Positions 1-7,558 of a DNA stretch of 29,556 nucleotides are shown one piece after another. The DNA is taken from positions 1 to 29,556 of the forward strand of contig JAYVXF010000316.1 in assembly GCA_043793345.1 (NCBI GenBank). Reading direction: 5' to 3'. Origin of the DNA: UKL13-2 sp043793345 (GTDB lineage: Bacteria > Pseudomonadota > Gammaproteobacteria > Burkholderiales > Usitatibacteraceae). Every line of letters begins with the position of its first letter. The first letter of the stretch is position 1. Below the pieces are notes generated by a model that did not search any database, was not told where the DNA came from, and was given only the letters and a program-made list of their open reading frames with translations. The position numbers and the translations under genes were made by a program.

Positions 1-1137
1 CAGCGCAAAACTTAAATGCACGCGGTGACGCCAACGTTTCTTGCTGGTTTCATCCATGTCGTTGCGGCGATTGATGCCCAGAATATCGATGCAGACCGAC
101 GAGGTCAGCGCCGTAATGGCGCCGTCTGCGCTGGGGAACAGCGCCGAGATCAAGGCGATGACAAAAATCACCTGCACCATCGCGGGCAAATGGCCCAGCA
201 CGATGGCGGGGAACAGCTTGTCGCCCGTTTCTGTCACGCCGACAACCGGCGCGTAAAGCGTGAGTAATCCGCCCAGATACAAGAACAGCAGCACGACACC
301 CAGCATGATGATGCTTAAGGCGATGATGTTTTTCTGCGCGTCGCGCAACGTTTTGACCGAGATATTTTTTTGCATCATTTCCTGATCCAGTCCCGTCATG
401 GCGATGGCGATGAAAACGCCGGCGAAGATTTGTTTCAGAAAAAATTTACTGCTATCAACATCGGTGGAAAAAATAGTCGAGAGACCGCGATCATGCAATT
501 GTGCAAGGCTTGCTGCGACGGACAAATTTAGGCCATCCAGCACATAGCCCACGCAAATTACCAAGCCGGCCAACATGCACGCCGTTTGCAAGGTGTCTGT
601 CCAGACAATCGTTTTGACGCCGCCTTTGTAGGTGTAGAGCACGATCATCACGAGGATCACCACGGCGGTCAGCCAGAACGGTACATGCAAGCCATCGAGA
701 ATCGCGTCCTGCAAAATCTTCACCACCAGATACAAACGAGCCGTCGCACCAAGCGTGCGCGACAACACGAAAAAACCGGCACCGGTTTTATAAGCGCACG
801 GCCCCATCCGCGTGTCGAGGTAGTGATATATCGAGGTGAGGTTCAGCCGGTAATACACCGGCAACAATACGAAGGCGATCACGACGTAACCCAGCAACTG
901 GCCGATGACGATCTGGAAATAGTTGAACGCGGTGGCACCGACTGCGCCGGGAACGCTGATGAACGTTACACCGCTTAGCGAAGTACCGACCATGCCGAAG
1001 GCCACCAGCATCCAGTTGCTTTTACGGTTGCCGATGAAAAATGATTCATTGTCGGCATTGCGCGAGGTGAGCCAGGCCACCGCGAGCAACAGCGCGAAAT
1101 AGGCGATGACGAAGAAAAAAAGCAGGGCGGGGGACAT
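1..1137 (-). CDS. Sodium:solute symporter family permease (C-terminus beyond window)
   Basis: This is an open reading frame of 379 codons on the minus strand, still open at the window edge, so the C-terminus is missing. Read from the sequence, it is a polytopic membrane protein: hydrophobic helices alternate with short loops, starting MSPALLFFFVIAYFALLLAV. Early residues SRNADNESFFIGNRKSNW followed by a G-rich FGMVGTSLSGVTFISVPG helix are typical of the SSS (SLC5-like) family of Na+-coupled transporters for sugars, organic acids or amino acids, and the later segment AMTGLDQEMMQKNIS is also family-like. The substrate cannot be read. ATG codons at 1176 and 1197 are in frame upstream, and none of the three starts has a convincing ribosome binding site; I chose 1137 because the first membrane helix begins right after it. 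It is divergent from the gene at 1279. Confidence 0.85.
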   Translation of the reverse strand, partial: MSPALLFFFVIAYFALLLAVAWLTSRNADNESFFIGNRKSNWMLVAFGMVGTSLSGVTFISVPGAVGATAFNYFQIVIGQLLGYVVIAFVLLPVYYRLNLTSIYHYLDTRMGPCAYKTGAGFFVLSRTLGATARLYLVVKILQDAILDGLHVPFWLTAVVILVMIVLYTYKGGVKTIVWTDTLQTACMLAGLVICVGYVLDGLNLSVAASLAQLHDRGLSTIFSTDVDSSKFFLKQIFAGVFIAIAMTGLDQEMMQKNISVKTLRDAQKNIIALSIIMLGVVLLFLYLGGLLTLYAPVVGVTETGDKLFPAIVLGHLPAMVQVIFVIALISALFPSADGAITALTSSVCIDILGINRRNDMDETSKKRWRHRVHLSFAL

Positions 1138-1278
1138 GGGTTGGTTGGGACGCTGATCGCGGAAAAATCGCCGCATGTTCAAAACGCATTCTGACATCAC
1201 CAGGCAGGAGGCAGGCGTGTAAAGTACGGAAACATTTGCATCCGCGTCGCACGCTCCTCAAGAAAAATCACCTAGACC

Positions 1279-2517
1279 ATGACCCTAACCTACATCTGGA
1301 CCGGCTTCTTTCTCGTTAGCTTTCTCGCAGCCCTTGCGCAATGGTTATTCCTCGGCGATGTCGAGGTGTTCAAGCGCATCATCGATGGCACTTTCACCGC
1401 AGCAACGGTCGCGGTAATGGACATTGCATTGCCACTGGCGGGCATCATGACGTTGTGGCTGGGGATACTGAGCATCGGCGAGAAAGCCGGCGCGATTAAC
1501 TTATTGGCGCGAATCATCTCGCCATTTTTCTCGCGCATTTTCCCGGAAGTGCCGAAAGATCATCCCGCCACCGGCCACATGGTGATGAATTTTTCCGCCA
1601 ATTTTCTGGGCCTCGACAATGCCGCCACGCCGTTTGGCCTGAAGGCGATGGAGAGTTTGCAAACGCTCAACCCGAGCAAGGACGAAGCGAGCAACGCACA
1701 AATCATGTTCCTGGTGCTGCACACTTCAGGCCTCACGCTGATCCCGCTGTCAATCATGGCGCAGCGCGCGATCTTGGGTGCCAAAGACGCCTCCGATATT
1801 TTCATCCCGACGCTGATTGCGACTTATGTTGCCACCGTCGTCTCGATGATCGCCGTCGCCATCAAGCAGCGCATCAACATGTTTGATCGGGTGATTCTCG
1901 GCTGGCTGGGCGGGCTCACCAGCTTCATCGTCGGCGTGATTTGGTACATCACCAATTACCTCACCAAACCGGAAATCGAAGTATTTTCCAAAGTCGTGAG
2001 CAACCTGATTTTGTTTTCCGTCATCGTCGGATTTATCATCGCCGCGTTGCGGAAACGCGTCGATGTTTACGATGCGTTCATCGAAGGTGCGAAAGGCGGC
2101 ATCGAGACTTCACTGAAAATCATTCCCTATCTGGTCGGCATGCTGGTCGCCATCAGCGTGTTGCGAAACTCGGGCATTCTTGGCTTTGTGGTGAGCGGAT
2201 TTACCTGGTTTTTCACGCAGCTCGGCGTGAATACCGATTTCACCCCCGCCCTGCCGACCGCGCTGATGAAGCCGATCAGCGGCTCAGGCTCGAGAGCAAT
2301 GATGATCGACGCGATGCAGACCTACGGCGTCGATTCATTTGTCGGCAGACTTGCGTGTATTTTTCAGGGCTCGGCAGACACGACGTTCTACATCGTGGCG
2401 CTGTATTTCGGCTCGGTTGGTATCAAGAAAACGCGCTATGCAATCACCTATGGATTGCTGGCCGATTTCGCGGGTGTGGTTGCGGCGATCTTTGTGGCGT
2501 ATTTGTTTTTTCATTGA
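1279..2517 (+). CDS. Fused SpmA/SpmB-like nucleoside-recognition (Gate) domain membrane protein
   Basis: A 412-residue integral membrane protein with many hydrophobic segments. The first half has the SpmA-like signature: MNFSANFLGLDNAATPFGLK at about residues 103-122, preceded by a hydrophobic hairpin. The second half (about 205 onward) resembles SpmB, with a DAFIEGAKGGIETSLKIIPY segment and a later LMKPISGSGSRAMM. In Firmicutes these are two spore maturation proteins; fused versions are common in non-sporulating Proteobacteria, where the role is not settled and transport of a small solute is only an inference from the Gate domain. It is divergent from the symporter at 1137, and no terminator follows; the palindromic element at 2530 begins 12 bases after the stop. 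Confidence 0.85.
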   Translation: MTLTYIWTGFFLVSFLAALAQWLFLGDVEVFKRIIDGTFTAATVAVMDIALPLAGIMTLWLGILSIGEKAGAINLLARIISPFFSRIFPEVPKDHPATGHMVMNFSANFLGLDNAATPFGLKAMESLQTLNPSKDEASNAQIMFLVLHTSGLTLIPLSIMAQRAILGAKDASDIFIPTLIATYVATVVSMIAVAIKQRINMFDRVILGWLGGLTSFIVGVIWYITNYLTKPEIEVFSKVVSNLILFSVIVGFIIAALRKRVDVYDAFIEGAKGGIETSLKIIPYLVGMLVAISVLRNSGILGFVVSGFTWFFTQLGVNTDFTPALPTALMKPISGSGSRAMMIDAMQTYGVDSFVGRLACIFQGSADTTFYIVALYFGSVGIKKTRYAITYGLLADFAGVVAAIFVAYLFFH

Positions 2518-2529
2518 ATGCTTATACGT

Positions 2530-2587
2530 AGAGCGCCATTTGGCGCGGTGTTTCAGGCCTTTTGTGCCCAAGAGGCGCACCAGCGAT
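2530..2587 (+). repeat. CTAG-bounded palindromic element, copy 1 (degenerate ends)
   Basis: This copy lies in the gap between the Gate-domain gene and the antitoxin. It has the shared core TGGCGCGGTGTTTCAGGC on the left and AAGAGGCGCACCAG on the right, the same two blocks seen (in reverse) in the copy at 10398. The outer CTAG ends have decayed here. Orientation is defined by TGGCGCGG on the left arm. Confidence 0.7.
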
Positions 2588-2664
2588 GGATATTTCATAC
2601 GATGCCTCCACCGTTGGCGTGCGTGTTAGCATAAGACCATCTACTTGGTCATTTGGAGAATCTG

Positions 2665-2916
2665 ATGGGTGCATTCAGCATTGCCGAAGCAAAGGCGCAA
2701 TTGAGCGCGATTGTCGCGATGGTCGAGAACGGTGAGCCGGTAACGATCACCAAGCGCGGCATTCCCGTCGTGAAAATCGTGCCGCTGAATGCGGTGCCAG
2801 TCAAACCGAAAATGGATCTGGAAAAGCTGCGCGCGTTTCGCGCAACGCTCACGCCGCTAAAGATATCCGGTGTGGACATGATTCGCCGTATGCGCGACGG
2901 CGAAATTGACGAATGA
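2665..2916 (+). CDS. Type II antitoxin, Phd/YefM (VapB-like) family
   Basis: An 83-residue protein. The N-terminal half, SIAEAKAQLSAIVAMVENGE followed by PVTITKRGIPVVKIVP, is the standard Phd/YefM DNA-binding fold: a helix carrying the AK-x-L-S pattern, then the ITKRG-P-VV strand. The C-terminal tail (about 50-83), rich in charged residues, would wrap and inhibit the toxin. I chose ATG 2665, six bases after a GGAGA ribosome binding site, over an in-frame TTG at 2653. Its stop overlaps the toxin start (ATGA), as expected for a co-translated toxin-antitoxin pair; such antitoxins usually repress their own operon. Confidence 0.85.
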   Translation: MGAFSIAEAKAQLSAIVAMVENGEPVTITKRGIPVVKIVPLNAVPVKPKMDLEKLRAFRATLTPLKISGVDMIRRMRDGEIDE

Positions 2917-3485
2917 TTTATCTCGATACCAATATTCTGGTTTCGCTGCGCATTGGGGATGGCAATACAGGTTCCGCCGAAGAATGGTATGCACGGCAGT
3001 CGATTCCGCTCGCGTTCAGCACATGGGGTCTTGCCGAATTTTACGGACATCTCGGACTTCGCACTCGCAAGGAGGAGATCACAATGCGTGACGCGGCCAA
3101 GATAGCCGACCAGCTTGATGACGTGATCGCCGCCAACTTTACGCTCCTTAAATCCAGCGACGCCGCCATCCTTCGCGCCTCAACATGGCTGCGCTCGCCC
3201 AACTGCGCTCTGCAAGCCGCCGACGCGCTGCACCTCGCCATCGCCGTCGAAAACGAAGCCGCTGCCATCGCCACGTTCGATGTGCGCTTCGCAAAAGGTA
3301 TCGAGAAATTGCGCATCGCCGGCCTTAAGGTGATCGCATTGCCAGTCGCAGGTATCACGTCAGCCCGACAAGCGCGTGCCAAGTACAACGTCACCGAACG
3401 CGATATCGCCAAGGCCGTGGCATCGGCCCGCAAACGCAAGACCGCTGAGCGCAAAAATGCGCCGCGTTTGACTGTGCGTGGCTAG
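2913..3485 (+). CDS. PIN-domain toxin (VapC-like ribonuclease) with extended basic C-terminus
   Basis: A 190-residue protein whose start overlaps the antitoxin stop. PIN-domain acidic residues are visible at D5 (MIYLDTNIL), E42 (GLAEFYG), D104 (ADALHLA) and D123 (TFDVRFA), which together would bind Mg2+/Mn2+ for RNA cleavage. VapC toxins are normally about 130-145 residues, and the PIN fold ends near residue 145. About 45 further residues follow, beginning ITSARQARAKYNVTERDIAK and ending in an Arg/Lys-rich tail. That extension is unusual and I do not recognise it. The function as a growth-inhibiting endoribonuclease is inferred from the family and operon arrangement; the RNA target is unknown. 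Confidence 0.85.
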   Translation: MIYLDTNILVSLRIGDGNTGSAEEWYARQSIPLAFSTWGLAEFYGHLGLRTRKEEITMRDAAKIADQLDDVIAANFTLLKSSDAAILRASTWLRSPNCALQAADALHLAIAVENEAAAIATFDVRFAKGIEKLRIAGLKVIALPVAGITSARQARAKYNVTERDIAKAVASARKRKTAERKNAPRLTVRG

Positions 3486-3580
3486 TGGATGTGCTGCACG
3501 GAGCGCTCATAGTCGGATATGCACCGATGTTTGTGTTGTGCTGTAAATTTGATGCGATTTGTTATCAGGATCACCGACTC

Positions 3581-3730
3581 GCTCCTTCCCCCGGCCACGG
3601 GGGTGAAGCGGGGATTTCGTGACGCATGCGTCACGCCCGCTGAACGGTTGGCCGATGCAGCGGCCAACGCGTCCTGCAAGGAAGGTTGGGATGGGGGCGA
3701 TGCTTGCTGTGACGACAGCCCATCCCAACC
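3581..3730. repeat. Cluster of hairpins between the toxin and MazG-like genes
   Basis: The 270-base gap between genes holds several perfect inverted repeats. CGTGACGC paired with GCGTCACG (3618-3635) is an 18-base perfect palindrome. GTTGGCCG (3647-3654) pairs with CGGCCAAC (3661-3668). GGTTGGGATGGG (3684-3695) pairs with CCCATCCCAACC (3719-3730), enclosing a smaller GCTGT/ACAGC hairpin. A CCCCCGGCCACGGGGG stem sits at about 3589-3603. The CCTTCCCCC...GGAAGGTTGGGATGGGGG pattern resembles dispersed palindromic repeats of GC-rich bacteria, here apparently split by extra hairpins. I see no coding sequence in it. Confidence 0.55.
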
Positions 3731-3755
3731 ACCGACTACACACCACTAAATCCCC

Positions 3756-4103
3756 ATGAACGAAATTGAAAACCTCCGCAATCAACTTCGCACCTTCGCC
3801 GCCGAGCGCGATTGGGATCAGTTTCATTCGCCGAAAAATTTAGCGTCTGCGCTCGCAGTAGAAGCCGCCGAGTTACTCGAAAATTTTCAGTGGCTAACCG
3901 AAGCTGAAAGCCAGCAATTGCCGCCTGAAGCGCTCGCCGCAGTCCGCGCGGAAGTGGCCGACGTGTTGCTCTACCTGATCCGCATCAGCGATAAGCTCGG
4001 CATTGATCTCATCGCGGCCGCGAATGCGAAGATTGTATTGAATGCGAAGAAATATCCGGTGGACAAGGCGCGGGGCAACAGCAAGAAATATACGGAGCTG
4101 TAG
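3756..4103 (+). CDS. MazG-like nucleotide pyrophosphohydrolase
   Basis: A 115-residue all-helical protein with the metal-binding motif of the MazG/all-alpha NTP pyrophosphatase superfamily: E36-A-A-E39 in LAVEAAELLENFQW, and E66-V-A-D69 in AEVADVLLYLIR. These carboxylates bind Mg2+ and hydrolyse (d)NTPs to NMP and pyrophosphate. Size, the single domain and the FHSPKNLASAL segment fit the short MazG-like (dCTPase/RS21-C6-type) group, which removes unwanted or modified nucleotides. It stands alone, on the same strand as the toxin-antitoxin pair and the restriction gene; a defence link is only suggested by position. The substrate is not readable. Confidence 0.88.
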   Translation: MNEIENLRNQLRTFAAERDWDQFHSPKNLASALAVEAAELLENFQWLTEAESQQLPPEALAAVRAEVADVLLYLIRISDKLGIDLIAAANAKIVLNAKKYPVDKARGNSKKYTEL

Positions 4104-4230
4104 TCTTGCAAGCGATGGTCGGCTGGAAGTGGGCGGAATAGAACTACACTTGGCGGCAGCACCGGGTGGCCATATGTGATTGTTTGCCGGGGAGACAAAT
4201 TTTCAGGTTTTGGAAGTTTTCATCGCAACA

Positions 4231-4292
4231 ACACTAGCATTGGCGCGCGTTTCAGAGCATTTGTGGCCTGAAAACCGCGCCAGCTCTAGTGT
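4231..4292 (-). repeat. CTAG-bounded palindromic element, copy 2
   Basis: It sits in the 228-base gap upstream of the restriction-modification gene. The ends are ACACTAG (4231) and CTAGTGT (4292), and the arms are TGGCGCGCG and CCGCGCCAG. Read on the minus strand, it shows the family order TGGCGCGG, TTTTCAGGC, then GCGCCAATGCTAG. The rest of the gap (4104-4230) shows no gene. The element ends about 40 bases before the restriction gene, so it could form a structure in its 5' leader if transcription starts upstream. Confidence 0.85.
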
Positions 4293-4331
4293 TTGCTGAT
4301 TCGACAATAAAATAATTCAATCCGACGCAAT

Positions 4332-7300
4332 ATGAGCCAACTCTTAATCAGCCAATACCTGAACCAGCTTTCGTCACTCAAGAAAGTCTCCGGCTCGCAA
4401 CGCGAGAGCGTGCTGCGCGAAGCGTTCAAGGATTTGCTCAAAGCCTGGGGCCGCCAGCACGACCTCACCTTCATTCCGGAATACGCGCTCGACACGCTCA
4501 CCAAGGACAAGCGCTACGTCGATGGCGCGCTGCTGTATTCGCTGCGCGTGCCGTTCGGCTACTGGGAAGCCAAAGACACGAAGGACGATCTCGATGCCGA
4601 GATTGAAAAGAAATTCAAGCGCGGCTACCCGCAAGACAACATCATCTTTGACGACACCGTCACCGCCGTCCTCATTCAAAACAAACGCGAGGTGATGCGC
4701 GCGGATGTGGAGAATGTCGAACAACTCGCCAAACTATTGAAACTTTTTTTCAGCTATGAGCGCGCCGAGATTTCGCAGTTCAACAAAGCCGTCGTCCAGT
4801 TCAAGGTTGATCTCCCCGCCGTACTCGAAGCCCTGCGCGGCATGATCGAAGCCGCCTACGAAACCAACAAAAAGTTCGTCGCTGAATCTGCGCGCTTCCT
4901 CACCCACGCACAGGAAGCCATCAACCCCAGCCTCGTCGCGGCTGACGTGCGCGAGATGTTGATCCAGCACATCCTGACCGAGGAAATTTTCGCGACCGTA
5001 TTTCCGAATTCATCCTTCCATCGCGAAAATAACATTGCCCGCGAGCTGTACAAACTGGAGAGCACCTTCTTCACCGGCAACACCAAGTTTCAATCGCTAA
5101 AAGCGCTGGAGCCTTACTACGCCGCCATCCGCGCCGCCGCCTCGCACATCGAGCGCCATCACGAGAAGCAGGCGTTCCTGAAAGCGCTATACGAAAATTT
5201 CTACAAGGTCTATAACGCCAAAGCCGCTGATCGCTTAGGCGTCGTCTATACGCCAAACGAAATCGTGCGTTTCATGATCGAGAGCGCCGATTGGCTGTGC
5301 GAAAAACATTTCGGCAAAAACCTGATCGACAAGAATGTTGAAATTCTCGATCCCGCCACGGGCACCGGCACCTTCATCTGCGAATTACTCGAACACTTTC
5401 GCGGCCAGCCCGCCAAGCTGAAACACAAATACCAGCACGAGCTGCACGCCAACGAAGTCGCCATCCTGCCCTACTACGTCGCGAACCTGAATATCGAATC
5501 GACCTATGCGGCGATCATGGATGAGTACCGCGAGTTTGAGAATCTGTGCTTTGTCGATACGCTCGATAACGTCGGCCTGCACACCGCCGCGCGTGGCAGC
5601 ACAGCTGAATTGTTTGGCAGTGTGACCGAGGAAAACGTCGCACGCATCAAGCGGCAGAACAGCAAAAAGATCAGCGTCATCATCGGCAACCCGCCTTACA
5701 ACGCCAACCAGTTAAACGAAAACGACAATAACAAAAACCGCGAATATCCCTCAATCGACAAGCGTATCAAGCAGACCTACATCGCCGAGAGCACGGCGCA
5801 GAAGACCAAGCTTTACGATATGTACGCGCGTTTTTTCCGCTGGGCGAGTGACCGGCTCGATGCCAATGGCGTGCTTGCCTTCATCACCAATCGCAGCTTT
5901 ATCGAAAGCCGTACCTTTGATGGTTTTCGCAAAGTGGTCACAGAAGAATTCAGCGAGATTTACGTCGTTGATTTGGGCGGCGACGTGCGCGCGAACCCGA
6001 AACTATCCGGCACCAAGCACAACGTATTTGGCATTCAGACTGGTGTCGCAATCAGTTTTTTTGTGAAGCGGGAAAAGAAGCAGGGCTGTCGCGTGCATTA
6101 CGTGCGGCGACCTGAGTTGGAGACGGCGGAGGAGAAGTTGTCTTTTATTGCAGAGGCACAGATTGCGGCGCTGGATTTTGAAGAAATTCGTGCGGATGCA
6201 AAGGGTAACTGGATAAATCAGAGCAACAATGATTTTGATACGTTGATGCCGATTGCATCGAAGGCTACGAAGGCAGCGACGACGATATCTCAAGAAAAAG
6301 CCGTGTTTAAGTTTTTTTCCAGCGGGATAAAGTCCAATCGTGATGAGTGGGTGTATGACATGGACGCGCCCACACTTCACGCAAAAATGAATTACTTCAT
6401 CGAGCGATTTAATGTTCAGACTGCGAACAAAGATTTTGATACTCGCATTAAGTGGAGTAGAGACCTAAAGCTCAAGTTCAATCGCGGCATGAAACTTAGA
6501 TACGACAAGGCGCTTGTTCAAAAATCTGCATGGCGTCCTTTTTGTATGCAAGCGTTCTACGCAGAACCAGCCACCAGCGATATTTTCACGCAGCTTCATT
6601 TGAAGATGTTCGGTTCGCAGCTATCTTCGGAAAATCGGACTATTTGCATTTCTGGCACTTCTGCGATGAAGCCGTTTCAGACATTTTCGGCAAAGGGGAT
6701 TTCGGACTACGAGTATGTAGAGAAAAACCAGTGCTTACCTGCGTACACATATTCTGAGACAGGGCAGAAAAATGACAACATTACCGACTGGGCTCTAACC
6801 CAATTCAAAATGCACTACCAAAACCCCGTTCGCCCTGAGCCTGTCGAAGGGTCATCCATAAAGGGGAAAAGGGCTTCGACAGGCTCAGCCCGAACGGGTG
6901 GTGTAATCACCAAAAAAGCCATCTTCCATTATGTCTACGCGGTGCTGCACGACCCGATCTACCGCGAAAAATACGCGCTGAATCTGAAGCGTGAATTTCC
7001 GCGCATTCCGCTTTACGGTGAAACGGACACCACGTTCTGGCAATGGGCCGCGTGGGGCGAGGAGCTGATGACGCTGCACATCGGCTATGAGAGCGTCGCC
7101 CCCGCGAAACTCAAACGCATCGACACGCCCGACGAAAAATCCCGCAAGAACGCGGGCATTGCCTACGCGCCCAAAGCGATGCTGAAAGCCGACAAGGAAG
7201 CGGGTCGCATCACGCTCGACACTGAGACCACACTCGAAGGCATCCCCGCCGAAGCATGGGAATACAAACTCGGCAACCGCTCGGCGCTCGAATGGATTCT

Positions 7301-7469
7301 CGACCAGTACAAAGAAAAGAAACCCAAAGACCCCACCATCCGCGAAAAATTCGACACCTACCGGTTCGCCGATTACAAAGAAAAAGTGATCGATCTGCTC
7401 ATGCGGGTGACGACGGTGAGCGTGCGGACGCAGGAGATTGTGGGAGCGATGAAGGTGGGGAAGCGTTGA
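4332..7469 (+). CDS. Single-chain restriction-modification enzyme, type ISP-like, without helicase
   Basis: A 1045-residue protein. Near the N-terminus, D64 (YVDGALL) and E79-A-K81 (GYWEAKD) form a PD-(D/E)xK-type nuclease motif. The centre is an N6-adenine methyltransferase: VYTPNEIVRFM, motif I DPATGTGTF starting at D340, and motif IV NPPY at 453-456. The following NENDNNKNREYPSIDKRI, TKLYDMYARFFRWASDRL and VDLGGDVRANPKLSGTKHN stretches are typical of type ISP enzymes. Classic type ISP proteins are about 1.5 times longer and carry a helicase between nuclease and methylase; no helicase motifs are seen here. Residues about 593-830 use more A/T-ending codons and probably hold the target-recognition domain. 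A palindromic repeat is embedded in frame at residues 832-856. It would methylate one sequence and cut unmodified DNA; the site is unknown. Confidence 0.85.
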   Translation: MSQLLISQYLNQLSSLKKVSGSQRESVLREAFKDLLKAWGRQHDLTFIPEYALDTLTKDKRYVDGALLYSLRVPFGYWEAKDTKDDLDAEIEKKFKRGYPQDNIIFDDTVTAVLIQNKREVMRADVENVEQLAKLLKLFFSYERAEISQFNKAVVQFKVDLPAVLEALRGMIEAAYETNKKFVAESARFLTHAQEAINPSLVAADVREMLIQHILTEEIFATVFPNSSFHRENNIARELYKLESTFFTGNTKFQSLKALEPYYAAIRAAASHIERHHEKQAFLKALYENFYKVYNAKAADRLGVVYTPNEIVRFMIESADWLCEKHFGKNLIDKNVEILDPATGTGTFICELLEHFRGQPAKLKHKYQHELHANEVAILPYYVANLNIESTYAAIMDEYREFENLCFVDTLDNVGLHTAARGSTAELFGSVTEENVARIKRQNSKKISVIIGNPPYNANQLNENDNNKNREYPSIDKRIKQTYIAESTAQKTKLYDMYARFFRWASDRLDANGVLAFITNRSFIESRTFDGFRKVVTEEFSEIYVVDLGGDVRANPKLSGTKHNVFGIQTGVAISFFVKREKKQGCRVHYVRRPELETAEEKLSFIAEAQIAALDFEEIRADAKGNWINQSNNDFDTLMPIASKATKAATTISQEKAVFKFFSSGIKSNRDEWVYDMDAPTLHAKMNYFIERFNVQTANKDFDTRIKWSRDLKLKFNRGMKLRYDKALVQKSAWRPFCMQAFYAEPATSDIFTQLHLKMFGSQLSSENRTICISGTSAMKPFQTFSAKGISDYEYVEKNQCLPAYTYSETGQKNDNITDWALTQFKMHYQNPVRPEPVEGSSIKGKRASTGSARTGGVITKKAIFHYVYAVLHDPIYREKYALNLKREFPRIPLYGETDTTFWQWAAWGEELMTLHIGYESVAPAKLKRIDTPDEKSRKNAGIAYAPKAMLKADKEAGRITLDTETTLEGIPAEAWEYKLGNRSALEWILDQYKEKKPKDPTIREKFDTYRFADYKEKVIDLLMRVTTVSVRTQEIVGAMKVGKR
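6825..6898. repeat. Palindromic repeat embedded in frame in the restriction-modification gene
   Basis: The arms are CCCGTTCGCCCTGAGCCTG... (6825-6851) and ...CAGGCTCAGCCCGAACGGG (6871-6898), an imperfect inverted repeat of about 27 bases around a 19-base centre. This motif (TTCGACAGGCTCAG core) is a dispersed palindrome I recognise from many bacterial genomes. Here it is read through without a stop, encoding VRPEPVEG and RASTGSARTG segments. It follows directly after the AT-richer recognition region. Confidence 0.85.
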
Positions 7470-7558
7470 CGTGACATCTGGCAGGCTGTGCGGCACTGGT
7501 CTCCGCGTTTCGCCGCTCCTCTTTCCCAATTATTTTAGATAGTGAAAGCGATTTGATC

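Noticed and set aside
586..978. Plus-strand frame of 130 codons in the first kilobase
   Set aside because: The minus strand here encodes a continuous sodium:solute symporter with clear membrane helices; the plus-strand product is His/Arg-rich and unrecognisable.
6885..7529. Long minus-strand frame (214 codons) opposite the restriction-modification gene
   Set aside because: It is antisense to a well-supported gene, its composition (His/Arg/Phe-rich) is typical of shadow frames in GC-rich DNA, and it matches no family.
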